From contig NZ_CP037922.1 in the NCBI RefSeq assembly GCF_004355185.1, positions 62,001 through 126,000 of the forward strand: a stretch of 64,000 nt of DNA, in the 5' to 3' direction. A program made the translations under genes and the position numbers. The notes beneath the pieces are model-generated. The model searched no databases and was not told where the DNA came from. It saw only the letters and a program-made list of their open reading frames with translations. Positions within the stretch are counted from its first letter, which is position 1. Each line of letters opens with the position of its first letter. Origin of the DNA: Hymenobacter radiodurans. Lineage in GTDB: Bacteria > Bacteroidota > Bacteroidia > Cytophagales > Hymenobacteraceae. Of the stretch, positions 9,154-18,587 are shown one piece after another.

Positions 9154-9654
9154 ATGTTTGTTCCGTTCGAAGAATTGCCCCCCAGCGCCCGCATTTGGAT
9201 TTATCAGGCCGACCGGCCACTGACGGACGCAGAGCTAGCGGCCATTGAGCCCGCGTTGGCTCAGTTTGCCGCCGAGTGGACGAGCCACGGCCGCACACTG
9301 CGCGCTTCGGCCGCCTTTCGGCACGGACAGTTTTTGGTGTTGGGATTAGATGAAGCGGTAGCCGGTGCAAGTGGCTGCTCTATTGATGCTTCCGTACGTT
9401 TTGTGCACGGCTTGGAGGAGCAATTGGGCGTAAATCTGCTGGAGAAGTCGCACCTAGCTTTTCTGGTTGATGGGCAGGTGCAGTTGCTCGACCGGCGGGC
9501 GTTGCGTGAGGCAGTGGCTACTGGTCAGCTCCAGCCCGAAACGCCTTATTTTGACAATACCATTGCCCAGCACGGCAAGCTAACGGCGGCGTGGCCCGCG
9601 CCAGCCGCTGAGACTTGGTTAGCCAAATACTTTCAACCCTCGCCGCAGCGTTAA
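9154..9654 (+). CDS. Conserved hypothetical protein (166 aa)
   Basis: A 166-residue soluble protein starting MFVPFEELPPSARIWIY. It resembles a family conserved in Bacteroidota that databases sometimes label ABC transporter ATPase, but no Walker A or signature motif is present, so I do not accept that name. No signal peptide or membrane helix is seen. It sits alone between the Fe-S operon terminator and the PorE-like gene. Codons 8-10 carry a variant of the dispersed motif (AATTGCCCCCC). Function unknown. Confidence 0.7.
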   Translation: MFVPFEELPPSARIWIYQADRPLTDAELAAIEPALAQFAAEWTSHGRTLRASAAFRHGQFLVLGLDEAVAGASGCSIDASVRFVHGLEEQLGVNLLEKSHLAFLVDGQVQLLDRRALREAVATGQLQPETPYFDNTIAQHGKLTAAWPAPAAETWLAKYFQPSPQR

Positions 9655-9754
9655 ACTTACGGCTCTACTCCTGCCGAAACTTAGTATTATTGCTAGGCAT
9701 AACAGCATTGCTAGTCTACGCCGCCAGCTTTACCCTTCCTACTGCTTTCCTTCT

Positions 9755-11685
9755 ATGAAGAATTCTATTATTGTGTGGGCTGCCGCCGGATCAGTGGCTG
9801 CGTTGGGCCTTAGCGGCTGCGCGACCTCCGAATCGGGTACGAAAGCCGATAAGCGCTTTGCTCGCGGTGAATATGAAACGGCTATTGCCTTATATAAAGC
9901 GCAGGCAGAGCGGGGCAAAAATGCCCCCAGAGCAATTTTCGGGTTGGCGAATCGTATCGACTATCCAACCGCATCGAGCAGGCAGAGCTATATTATAAAA
10001 TGGCCGTCGGAGCGGGCTTGAAGAACGCTGATGCTGGCTTCTATTATGGATTGGCGCTGAAAGCTAATGGTAAGTACGATGAAGCCATTGCCCAGTTTGA
10101 TGACTACGTAAAGCTGGGCACCAACCGTGCCTTAGCTGCCCGGGCCGAAATAGAGGCCAAAAATACACGCTTGAGCAAAGAGCTTTTGGCGCTAAAAACG
10201 CGCGATGAAATCCAACCCCTTGATCAAGTAAACTCCGAGTCGGCCGACTTTAGCGCCACCATGATTCCGGATACTAAGGAAATCGTGTTTGCCTCGGGCC
10301 GAGATGGAAAGAAGTACTTAGGCAATGGGGAAGGGTTTAATGACCTGTATGCCATTCGCTTTGAGGATGCGGAGAAGATGACCGGCGGCACCGTCCGCAA
10401 GCTGGAGCCCATCTTCAACACCGAAGGCATGCACGAGGCAAGCGCCACCTATAGCCCCGATGGCAAAATGGTCGTGTTTGCCCGCTCCAACAGTGGTAAG
10501 AAAAAGGGTTACCTGAGCGTTGACTTATGGGCTTCTTACTACCGCAGTGGCGCCTGGACCGAGCCCGCGCTCATTAATGTCAACGATCGCACCACCGACG
10601 ACTTCTCGCCCGTTTTCTCTCCCGATGGCGAAACGCTGTACTTCGCCTCCGGCCGCAAAGGTGGTGAAGGCGGCACCGATCTGTACAAAGCGACCATAGC
10701 CGCCAATGGCCGTTTCGCGCCTGCCGAAAATCTGGGCCCTGAAATCAATACGCCGGGCAATGAGAGCTTTCCTGCCATTGCTCCCGATGGCACGCTGTTT
10801 TTCTCCTCCGACGGGCACCCTGGCATTGGTAAGCTGGATGTGTTTGTGGTTGATAAGGGCAAGGTGCGCAATCTAGGCGCGCCCTTCAATAGCAGCGGCG
10901 ACGATTTTGCTCCCTACTTCACGGCCCAAAACGTGGGTGTATTCTCTTCGAACCGGGCAGGTGGCAAAGGCAGCGACGACTTGTACCGTTTCCGCCGCAA
11001 CACCACCAAGCTCGTCAACTTCTTCGTGGATGGCACTGTGCTGGAGCGCGACGCCAAAACCGGCACTACGAAGCCCGTCGCCTCCGAAAACGTGGAGCTG
11101 TTTGCCAATGGCAACCGTAAACTTCTTGAAGTCACCACCGATGCTGAAGGTAAGTTTAGCTTCAAGCTCGACTCGGCCACGACTTATGCACTAGTGGCTG
11201 ACCGCCCCGGCTACTTCACGGCCCGCACTTCCGTAACGACGGTAGGCAAGATACCAGCCCAAGATCAGCTGCCGGAATTGGTGAATGACATTCGCCTGCC
11301 CGCGACACTCACGCTCAATAAGATTGTGAAGAACGTGGCCATTGTAGTCGAGAATATCTTCTACGATTATAACAAAGCCGACATTCGGCCCGATGCCGCA
11401 ATTGAGTTGGACAAGCTAGTTGAAACGCTGAATGATAACCCCAAAATCACGATTGAGCTAAGCTCCCACACTGACTCGCGCGGTAAGGACGCGTATAACG
11501 CCAGCTTATCGCAGCGCCGCGCTCAATCGGCTGTCGATTATATCATTTCCAAAGGCATTGCGAAAGAGCGCATTACGGCCAAAGGCTATGGCGAAACGCA
11601 ACCAGTCGTTCGCAACGCCAAAACCGAGGAGCAGCACCAGCGCAACCGTCGTACGGAGTTCAAAGTGACGCGCATAGCTGAATAA
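9755..11685 (+). CDS. OmpA-family lipoprotein with TPR, PD40 propeller and CRD (PorE-like), frame broken as sequenced
   Basis: A lipoprotein signal (lipobox LSGC, Cys about 22) is followed by a TPR region, a WD40/PD40 beta-propeller with repeated FSPDG-type blades (TYSPDGK, FSPDGE), a carboxypeptidase-regulatory-like domain (about NFFVDGTV to RPGYF) and a C-terminal OmpA peptidoglycan-binding domain (SHTDSRG, LSQRRAQSAVDYI). This domain order is that of PorE, the type IX secretion component that ties the machine to peptidoglycan. The frame breaks near the C5 run 9924-9928; one added C reads NAPQSNFRVGESYRLSNRIEQAE and gives 643 residues. Other OmpA/PD40 paralogues exist, so PorE itself is not proven. 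Confidence 0.82.
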
Positions 11686-11701
11686 CGATCTGCATAGAAC
11701 C

Positions 11702-11736
11702 AAAAAAGCCCCCCGTACGTGTACGGGGGCTTTTTT
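11702..11736 (+). terminator. Intrinsic terminator after PorE-like gene
   Basis: AAAAAAGCCCCCCGTAC pairs with GTACGGGGGCTTTTTT; one of the GCCCCC-arm terminator family. Confidence 0.85.
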
Positions 11737-11958
11737 GTGCTTTGGTGTATCCCTCAATCTTGTGGTAGCAAATTTCAGCAACACACCTAAGAACAAGTAA
11801 TAGAGATAGTTAGAAACGACCTAAAGTAATAAGAGGCTGATAATTAAAACGCTAACCTTACTATGAAATCGAATAGGATTTACTATATTCAAAATGGCAT
11901 AATACTTGGCTTAAAGAAGCTATCGGGAGCATCCCTATTGCTCTCACATTCTTCACAC

Positions 11959-12732
11959 ATGAAAAAGGCCTTACTTCTGAGCATCAGTTTGCTGATGCTA
12001 TTATCGGCCCAGCTGCGTGCGGCGCCGGTTATTGTCAACTTTGCTTCCGAGCGCGGGATGCCGTTTCACTTGGTATTCGATGGGCAGCCGCTGACGCGTG
12101 GCGGCGTACGCCAAGTGTCCATCGACCGCCTCGCTCCGGGTTTCCACTGGGCTGAATTTCGAATTCCAACTCCTTACGGTCGGGCCGTTAACTACCGTAC
12201 ACGCGTGTTTCTAGATCCGGGGTTGGAGACTAGCTACGTGCTTATTGCCCGTAATGGCTTCGCGCCAGCGTTGCGGAAAGTAGCTGCCGTGCCGCTCGGC
12301 CTGGGCCGCGGACCTGGCCGTCGGGCGTATCCCGATGACGTCATTTACGATGATGACCGCCGGGAGCCGAACGCGCCCGTTGACCCTTATGGGGCGTACC
12401 ACAACGGTCCGGGCACGGCCTACCCCGGCGCTTATCAGGTAATGACGCCGCAGGATGTCGACGCGTTGGCACAAGCGCTGGCAAATCGTTCCTTCGATAG
12501 CGACAAGCTACTGGTGGCCCGCCAAGCATTGAGCGAAACGGGCATCCGGGCCGATGATTTGCGCCACCTGCTCACGCAGTTCGACTTCGATAAAGACAAG
12601 CTGGAGTTAGCCAAATATGCGTACCCTGCGGTGGCTGATCGGCAGAATTTCTATCGGGTTTACGACGTGTTTCGCTTCAGCTCCAGCGCCCGTGAGCTGG
12701 AGGCATTCGTAGAGCGCAACCGAGGTCGATAG
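11959..12732 (+). CDS. DUF4476 secreted/envelope protein
   Basis: ATG 11959 gives a clear signal peptide (MKKALLLSISLLMLLSAQLRA). An upstream in-frame start at 11863 would place about 30 odd residues before it and is less likely. The mature protein has a beta-rich N-terminal part and a C-terminal helical DUF4476 domain (about MTPQDVDALAQAL to the end) with the repeated FDxDKL pattern (FDSDKLLVARQ, FDFDKDKLELAK). DUF4476 proteins are common in Bacteroidota and of unknown function. Its 3' end faces the DUF4293 gene across a shared terminator. Confidence 0.82.
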   Translation: MKKALLLSISLLMLLSAQLRAAPVIVNFASERGMPFHLVFDGQPLTRGGVRQVSIDRLAPGFHWAEFRIPTPYGRAVNYRTRVFLDPGLETSYVLIARNGFAPALRKVAAVPLGLGRGPGRRAYPDDVIYDDDRREPNAPVDPYGAYHNGPGTAYPGAYQVMTPQDVDALAQALANRSFDSDKLLVARQALSETGIRADDLRHLLTQFDFDKDKLELAKYAYPAVADRQNFYRVYDVFRFSSSARELEAFVERNRGR

Positions 12733-12749
12733 ATAATCTATTAAGCATT

Positions 12750-12786
12750 AAAAAAGTCCCCCAGAAATAGTCTGGGGGACTTTTTT
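12750..12786. terminator. Bidirectional terminator between DUF4476 and DUF4293
   Basis: AAAAAAGTCCCCCAGA pairs with TCTGGGGGACTTTTTT; it lies between convergent genes. Confidence 0.85.
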
Positions 12787-12809
12787 GTGACTCGGTAGTG
12801 CAGTAGAAG

Positions 12810-13286
12810 TTACCGAAGCCGATCCATGCTGCGCACGAGTTGCTCGTCGCGGCGGATGAAGCGGTTGGCCAGCACATTAAGCAGCAGCGCGAGAGTAGGC
12901 AGGTAAAAGCCGGCCTCAAACTCGCCGGGAATTTTGATATTGAGCAGCTGCTCGCCGACCCCAGAGTAGTAGAAGCCCGCGCCAATGGTAGCTACAATCA
13001 GCAGAAAGTTGACTAAGCCTAGCTTAAGCTGGCGGAAACGATTTTTGAATTGGAAAATTTCATATACCGCCACTGCCGCCGAAACCAGCGCCAAAATAGC
13101 AATAAGATAGGTTGGCGTCGGCGCTGGTGAGCCCGCTTGAAGGTTTGTAAAAGCCAGTTTGTAGGCCGATAGCACTACTTCTTGCCCGGTTAGCGGGTCG
13201 GTTTTGCTCCAGATGGGCAATACCAATACACTCAGCATGGCCAAGGCCAGCAAAAGAAGGAACACGCTTTGGATTCTTTGTATCAT
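12810..13286 (-). CDS. DUF4293 family membrane protein
   Basis: ATG 13286 gives a 158-residue protein beginning MIQRIQSVFLLLLALAML, the typical start of DUF4293 proteins of Bacteroidota. Four hydrophobic segments are visible (about residues 6-25, 55-73, 83-102 and 120-138). The 29-residue upstream extension in the open frame is rejected because a TACTTTTG promoter element at 13335-13342 overlaps it. Function unknown. Confidence 0.85.
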   Translation of the reverse strand: MIQRIQSVFLLLLALAMLSVLVLPIWSKTDPLTGQEVVLSAYKLAFTNLQAGSPAPTPTYLIAILALVSAAVAVYEIFQFKNRFRQLKLGLVNFLLIVATIGAGFYYSGVGEQLLNIKIPGEFEAGFYLPTLALLLNVLANRFIRRDEQLVRSMDRLR

Positions 13287-13334
13287 CTTTGTGGTTTGAC
13301 GGTTCGCGCCGCGTTGCCGAAGCCTACGGGCCGG

Positions 13335-13342
13335 CAAAAGTA
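13335..13342 (-). promoter_or_regulatory. Promoter -7 element for DUF4293 gene
   Basis: TACTTTTG on the minus strand fits TAnnTTTG and lies 49 bases upstream of ATG 13286. Confidence 0.55.
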
Positions 13343-13377
13343 GCCAACAACGACCGTAATAACCGCATTCCAAGCCA

Positions 13378-14580
13378 ATGCTAAGTGCTTATATAGTAGA
13401 TGCCGTCCGCACCCCTATCGGACGGTTTGGCGGTGCGCTCAGTAGCGTCCGCCCCGATGATCTCGCCGCACACATACTGCGCGAGCTATTACGCCGCAAT
13501 CCAACCTTAGATAAGGCGGTCGTAGAAGACATTATTATCGGTGCCGCCAACCAGGCTGGCGAAGATAACCGCAACGTGGCTCGTATGGCTGGCCTGTTGG
13601 CCGGCTTGCCCACTACGGTACCCGGCAACACCGTAAATCGCCTGTGTGCTTCAGGTTTGCAAAGCATTATTGATGCTTCGCGGGCCGTGCGCTGTGGTGA
13701 AGGTGACGTGTATTTGGCCGGTGGCGCCGAGAGCATGACCCGGGCTCCTTTCGTGATGGCGAAGTCAGAAACAGCCTTCGGCCGGGAGCTTACTGCTCAT
13801 GATACCACCTTGGGCTGGCGTTTTGTAAATCAGAAGCTCTCGAAGCTGCATCACCCATATGCCATGGGCGAAACGGCGGAGAACGTAGCTCGCAAGTACG
13901 GCATCACGCGTTTGGAGCAGGACGAATTTGCCTTTAACTCCCAGCGCAAGTATCACCGTGCCAACGAGAAAGGCCGTTTTCGCCGCGAAATCGTGCCTGT
14001 ATTCGTGCCCAACCCGAAGGGTGATGCTGCCTTGTTTGACACCGATGAGCCACCGCGCTTGTCTACCTTGGAGAAATTAGGCACGCTGAAACCTGCTTTC
14101 CAGCCCCAAGATGGCACCGTGACGGCTGGCAACTCGGCGGGTATCAACGACGGCGCGGCCGGGGTGATAGTAGTGAGCGAAGAGGCACTGCGGCGTTATA
14201 ACCTCAAGCCTCTGGCCCGCGTGGTAGCCTCCGCCGTGGCCGGTGTAGATCCGGCTTACATGGGTCTCGGACCAGTGCCCGCCAGCCAAAAGGTATTGCA
14301 GCGCGCAGGCTTGACCATGAACGATATGGATTTGATTGAGCTAAATGAAGCGTTTGCCGCCCAGTCCATAGCCTGCATGCGCGACCTAGAGCTTGATCCT
14401 GAAAAAGTAAACGTCAATGGCGGTTCTATTGCCATCGGCCACCCGCTGGGCGCTAGCGGTTCGCGTATCACGGCGACGTTGCTGCACGAAATGCAGCGCC
14501 GTGAAGGCGTGCGCTACGGACTGGCTACTATGTGCGTAGGAGTAGGGCAGGGAGCAGCAGTAATTTACGAGAAGGTCTAA
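13378..14580 (+). CDS. Acetyl-CoA C-acyltransferase (thiolase)
   Basis: The 400-residue enzyme has all thiolase catalytic residues: nucleophile Cys90 in NRLCASGLQSI, His355 in GHPLGASGSRI and Cys386 in MCVGVGQGAAVI. Length and the opening AYIVDAVRTPIGRFGGALS fit the AtoB/PcaF type. It either condenses acetyl-CoA units or cleaves 3-ketoacyl-CoA; the preferred acyl chain cannot be read. It is followed at 16 bases by the GNAT gene, with TAAATTTGCCCCCC overlapping the stop codon. Confidence 0.92.
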   Translation: MLSAYIVDAVRTPIGRFGGALSSVRPDDLAAHILRELLRRNPTLDKAVVEDIIIGAANQAGEDNRNVARMAGLLAGLPTTVPGNTVNRLCASGLQSIIDASRAVRCGEGDVYLAGGAESMTRAPFVMAKSETAFGRELTAHDTTLGWRFVNQKLSKLHHPYAMGETAENVARKYGITRLEQDEFAFNSQRKYHRANEKGRFRREIVPVFVPNPKGDAALFDTDEPPRLSTLEKLGTLKPAFQPQDGTVTAGNSAGINDGAAGVIVVSEEALRRYNLKPLARVVASAVAGVDPAYMGLGPVPASQKVLQRAGLTMNDMDLIELNEAFAAQSIACMRDLELDPEKVNVNGGSIAIGHPLGASGSRITATLLHEMQRREGVRYGLATMCVGVGQGAAVIYEKV

Positions 14581-14596
14581 ATTTGCCCCCCGGCTT

Positions 14597-15142
14597 ATGT
14601 CTGCTGCCCGGCTGCGCCCCACGTTGGAACTACCCGTGCATGGGGCGCGGCTGCGGCCCTGGCAGCTTAGTGATGCTCAGGCATTAAGCACGCACGGTAA
14701 TAGCCGCGCCATCTGGCTTAACCTGCGCGACCGGTTTCCCAATCCCTATACGCTCACTGATGCTGAGCACCATCTGCGCTTTGTATTAAGTCCGGAAGGC
14801 ATGACCGACGTGCACCTGTGCATAGAGGTAGATGGGGAAGCGGCCGGGAGCATCAGCGTATTATTCAAGCAAGATGTCAATCGGCGGTCGGCAGAAATTG
14901 GTTACTTCTTAGGCCAACAGTTTTGGGGTCGCGGCATCACGACAGCGGCAGTTGTCGCCTTGACGGACTACGCGTTCACCAATTTTGACTTGTGCCGCCT
15001 GTATGCTGTGGTGTTTGCCCCGAATGCTGCTTCTGCACGCGTGCTGGAAAAGGCTGGTTATGAGCTAGAAGCGCGCTTGCGTAAGAGTATCACCAAGGAT
15101 GGCCAAACTATGGATTCTCTGCTTTACGCTTCAGTAAAGTAG
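14597..15142 (+). CDS. GNAT acetyltransferase, RimJ/RimL type
   Basis: This 181-residue protein shows the RimJ/RimL GNAT pattern: LRPWQLSDAQAL at the start, IGYFLGQQFWGRGITTAAVVALTDYAF for the acetyl-CoA pyrophosphate loop (G-R-G-I), and NAASARVLEKAGYELEARLRKSITKDG at the end. Such enzymes acetylate protein N-termini or small amines. It follows the thiolase closely and precedes truA by 76 bases, so co-transcription is likely. Confidence 0.85.
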   Translation: MSAARLRPTLELPVHGARLRPWQLSDAQALSTHGNSRAIWLNLRDRFPNPYTLTDAEHHLRFVLSPEGMTDVHLCIEVDGEAAGSISVLFKQDVNRRSAEIGYFLGQQFWGRGITTAAVVALTDYAFTNFDLCRLYAVVFAPNAASARVLEKAGYELEARLRKSITKDGQTMDSLLYASVK

Positions 15143-15218
15143 CATAAGCAGTAGCTTGCGTCGTATTAAACGGCCTCAGACAGTGCAGCAATTGTGCTCG
15201 TCAAAGCCTCCGCTCTAC

Positions 15219-16009
15219 ATGCGCTATTTTCTTCATCTGGCTTACGATGGTACCCGTTTTCACGGCTGGCAGGTGCAGCCTAACACCCTTACGGTACAGC
15301 AAGAGCTAGACCGCTGCCTCTCGCAGGTATTACGTCAGTCCGTCTATACGGTAGGCAGTGGCCGCACCGATACGGGCGTGCACGCCAGCCACCAGGTAGC
15401 GCACTTCGACGCCGATTTGCCCCCCACGCTGGACGAGGCCACCATTTTGTATCGCCTCAACCGCGCATTGCCCCCGACATTGCCGTGCGGCGCTTGCATG
15501 CCGTACCCGACAAAGCCCACGCCCGCTTCGATGCCGAAGCTCGCACCTACGAGTACTTCGTGCGCCTCATTCCTGATCCTTTTGGCGTTAATCAAAGCCT
15601 TTACCTAGATCGTGCGCCGAATGTGGGCGCTATGAATACCGCTGCTGCTTACCTCATCGGCTCCCGCGATTTTACCAGCTTTTCCAAAGTGAAAGGCGGC
15701 GAAAACCACTACATCTGTGTGTGTTATGAAGCGGGCTGGCATCCTATTCCGGGCGGTTTGGTGTTTCGCATTCGAGCCAACCGCTTTGTGCGCGGTATGG
15801 TGCGCTTGGTGGTAGGAACGCTGCTGAGCGTAGGCCGGGGCAAATTGACCCCCGAGGAATTTGGCCATATCCTACATACCCAAAGCCGTATTGCCGCTAG
15901 TGGCGCTGCGGTGGCGAAAGGCTTATTCCTGAGCCGAGTTGAGTACCCGTCGGAGTTGGTTGCAGCCGAAGAGCCTACCGGAATGCCGTACTTTGTGCCG
16001 ACTTCTTAA
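15219..16009 (+). CDS. truA: tRNA pseudouridine synthase A, frame broken as sequenced
   Basis: TruA makes pseudouridine at positions 38-40 of tRNA anticodon arms. ATG 15219 (MRYFLHLAYDGTRFHGWQ) is chosen over an upstream in-frame ATG at 15156 because it starts exactly at the conserved first strand. The catalytic Asp51 lies in GRTDTGVHA. The frame breaks at the C5 run 15471-15475; one added C reads RALPPDIAVRRLHAVPDKAH and joins both halves into 263 residues, the usual length. RFVRGMVRLVVGTLL near the C-terminus is the other family signature. An essential-type gene with this lesion points to assembly error rather than decay. Confidence 0.9.
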
Positions 16010-16066
16010 CATCCTTCCTCCGCAGGAGTGACGGGTGTGGGGGCAAAAGTGAGTATAAGCCGACGC

Positions 16067-16074
16067 TATTTTTG
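16067..16074 (+). promoter_or_regulatory. Promoter -7 element for ABC exporter
   Basis: TATTTTTG fits TAnnTTTG, 65 bases upstream of the GTG at 16139. Confidence 0.5.
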
Positions 16075-16138
16075 CAACCTCTAAGGCTTATGTGTGGTTA
16101 CTTCTCCTTAGTACCCTGTATCGATTAAAAAACCCTCT

Positions 16139-17959
16139 GTGGAGCAAACAACTACTGCCACCAAAACCGGCAACATCTTCGATTGGCAGGTGCTAAGCCG
16201 CCTGATGAAGTATGTGCGGCCGTACCGGCGGATATTTTATTTTCTAATTTTCCTGACCGTTGCTACGGCCGCGCTGGGCACCCTGCGCCCTTTTTTGATC
16301 CAGAAAATGGTGGACCGCAGTATCGAGCAGGGCGACTTGACGGGCGTGAACCAGATGTTTGTGCTGCTGCTGGTGCTGCTGGTAGCTCACACGCTGGTAA
16401 GCTATCTGCAAACCTACTTCGGCGGTTGGCTGGGTCAGTATATCGTGCGCGATATTCGGGTTGATCTGTATCAACACATTCTAAATCTGCGCCTTAAGTT
16501 CTTCGACCGCACACCCATTGGAGTGCTGGTAACCCGCAATATTTCCGACGTAGAAACTTTGTCGGATGTGTTTAGTGAAGGCTTGGCGGCCATGATTGGC
16601 GACATTCTCCAACTGCTGTTCATTATGGGCTTTATGTTCTGGATTGACTGGCGCCTCACACTGGTGAGCCTTTCAGTCATTCCACCTCTGATTATCAGCA
16701 CCTACGTATTCAAGGAAAAGGTGAAGCAGTCGTTTCAGGAGGTGCGCACGGCGGTGGCCAACCTGAATTCCTTCGTGCAGGAGCACCTGACGGGCATGAA
16801 TGTGGTGCAGATCTTCAACAACGAAGAGCGCGAGTTTCGCAAGTTCAAAGCCATTAACCAGGAGCATACGAGGGCCAATGTGAAGTCGGTACTGTATTAC
16901 TCCATCTACTTCCCGGTGGCTGAGGTGTTGGCCGCTATTGGCGTAGGGTTGCTGGTATGGTATGCGGCGCAGGGCCAGATTGAGGGCACTATCTCAAAGG
17001 GGGCGCTCATTGCCTTTATCCTGTATAATGCGCTGTTCTTCCGGCCAATTCGGCAAATTGCTGACCGTTTCAATACGTTGCAGCTTGGCTTGGTAAGCAC
17101 GGATCGTCTGCTGAAATTGCTTGATAGCAAGGAGCTTATTGCCGATACTGGCACGCTGGCGCCATCCGCCATCCGTGGGGATGTGGCCTTTGAAAAAGTC
17201 TGGTTTGCCTACAACGACGAAGAGTACGTGCTGCGCGACATCAGCTTTAACGTAAAAGCTGGTCAGACCATCGCCTTCGTGGGGGCTACGGGTGCGGGCA
17301 AAACCTCTATTATCAACCTGCTCAGCCGCTTCTACGAAATCAACAAAGGTACTATCCGCGTCGATGGACACGATCTGCGCGAGTTCGACCTGAAAGAGTT
17401 GCGCCGTCATATTGGGGTGGTATTGCAGGATGTGTTCTTGTTTGCAGGCACCATCGCCGACAACATCACGCTGGGAAATAAGGATATTACGGAAGCCCAA
17501 ATCTGGGAAGCGGCCGATTTGGTGGGTGCCCGACGCTTTATTGAGCGACTACCGGGCGGCTTGCATTATCCTGTAATGGAGCGCGGGGCCACACTTTCCG
17601 TTGGTCAGCGCCAGCTTATTAGCTTCGTGCGAGCCATGGTATACCAGCCGCAGATTATTATTCTGGATGAGGCTACTTCCTCGGTCGATAGCGAAACGGA
17701 GGAGCTGATACAAGAGGCTATCGACAAACTTATGGAGGGCCGTACCTCACTGGTTATTGCGCACCGTCTCAGCACCATTCAGAAAGCCGACCGCATTATT
17801 GTGCTCGACCGTGGCGAGATCAAGGAATCGGGGACGCACGAAGAGTTATTGCGTCATGGAGGCTTCTATCAGCAGCTCTACCAGATGCAGTACAAAGACG
17901 TGAGCATGGAGCTGAACAGTGAAAAAGTGGATCTGGGAAGTAGTGCTCGCACTTCTTAA
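16139..17959 (+). CDS. ABC exporter half-transporter (MsbA/MdlB type)
   Basis: The 606-residue protein fuses an ABC transmembrane domain (six helices within about residues 30-320) to a nucleotide-binding domain with Walker A GATGAGKTS (about 382), signature LSVGQRQ (about 487), Walker B IIILDEATSSVD (about 505) and the switch IAHRLST. It should work as a dimer exporting a lipid or amphiphile. The start codon is GTG. The broken exporter gene at 20512-22295 is a related half-transporter, but they are not adjacent and need not form one heterodimer. Confidence 0.9.
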   Translation: MEQTTTATKTGNIFDWQVLSRLMKYVRPYRRIFYFLIFLTVATAALGTLRPFLIQKMVDRSIEQGDLTGVNQMFVLLLVLLVAHTLVSYLQTYFGGWLGQYIVRDIRVDLYQHILNLRLKFFDRTPIGVLVTRNISDVETLSDVFSEGLAAMIGDILQLLFIMGFMFWIDWRLTLVSLSVIPPLIISTYVFKEKVKQSFQEVRTAVANLNSFVQEHLTGMNVVQIFNNEEREFRKFKAINQEHTRANVKSVLYYSIYFPVAEVLAAIGVGLLVWYAAQGQIEGTISKGALIAFILYNALFFRPIRQIADRFNTLQLGLVSTDRLLKLLDSKELIADTGTLAPSAIRGDVAFEKVWFAYNDEEYVLRDISFNVKAGQTIAFVGATGAGKTSIINLLSRFYEINKGTIRVDGHDLREFDLKELRRHIGVVLQDVFLFAGTIADNITLGNKDITEAQIWEAADLVGARRFIERLPGGLHYPVMERGATLSVGQRQLISFVRAMVYQPQIIILDEATSSVDSETEELIQEAIDKLMEGRTSLVIAHRLSTIQKADRIIVLDRGEIKESGTHEELLRHGGFYQQLYQMQYKDVSMELNSEKVDLGSSARTS

Positions 17960-18000
17960 TTCATATTGTACTTTGTAGCACTCACTTTAAACACTACATA

Positions 18001-18522
18001 ATGCGTTGGTTCTGGCTTATCGGTTTTGCTCTGGTGCTTATTCTGGGTGGCGTGTATGCGTATCTGGGAGGTTTCCGTCAGCCTGAAGTAACGGTGATAA
18101 CCACAGCAAAGCCTATTTATCTGGCTGGGCGCTACTACAATGGGCCCGTTCAGGGGGATGAGTTTGGCCCTTTGTTTAGACAAGCACAGCAGTACAAGGA
18201 GAAGAATCACCTCCAGGGCACACTCGGCAATATTTATTACAACGACCCCGAGGCGGCCGGTGACACAGTGAAAGCCTTTATCGGCCTTATCGTAGCGGAT
18301 ACAGTTTCACAGAATTTGCCCCCCGGCTATCGTTATAGCACATTCAGCGGTGGGCAGCGGGTAGTACAGGCCCGCCTGAACGCCAGTTATATGCTGGCCC
18401 CCGGCAAGCTGTACAGTGGCATTAAAGAATACGCAAAGCAACAGAAGATACCCCTGCGCCAAGTATATGTGGAGCAATTTCCGGACGCCGGGCCGGCAGA
18501 AGTGCTGGCGGTTGTGAAGTAA
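18001..18522 (+). CDS. GyrI-like small-molecule-binding domain protein with N-terminal membrane anchor
   Basis: The 173-residue product begins with a hydrophobic anchor (about residues 3-24) followed by a domain whose pattern (PIYLAGRYYNGP, ending VYVEQFPDAGPAEVLAVVK) resembles GyrI-like/SOUL small-molecule-binding domains. I hold this fold call only moderately. It follows the ABC exporter by 41 bases and may share its transcript. Its stop codon abuts the left arm of a 27-base-pair hairpin. Confidence 0.55.
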   Translation: MRWFWLIGFALVLILGGVYAYLGGFRQPEVTVITTAKPIYLAGRYYNGPVQGDEFGPLFRQAQQYKEKNHLQGTLGNIYYNDPEAAGDTVKAFIGLIVADTVSQNLPPGYRYSTFSGGQRVVQARLNASYMLAPGKLYSGIKEYAKQQKIPLRQVYVEQFPDAGPAEVLAVVK

Positions 18523-18586
18523 TAGCCATTCTACCATACAAAAGCCCCCGAGGATATCTGGGGGCTTTTGTATGGTAGAATGGCTA
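18523..18586. terminator. Bidirectional terminator with a 27-bp perfect stem
   Basis: The arms 18523-18549 and 18560-18586 are perfect inverse complements around a 10-base loop. The inner part is the usual AAAAGCCCCC/GGGGGCTTTT terminator; the outer part extends it right to the stop codons of the two convergent genes. Confidence 0.9.
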
Positions 18587-18587
18587 C

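Noticed and set aside
9154..9654. ABC transporter ATPase
   Set aside because: No Walker A, signature or Walker B motif is present.
16039..16048. GGGGGCAAAA upstream of the ABC exporter as a motif copy
   Set aside because: Only five G; not counted as an exact copy, though it may be a shortened one.
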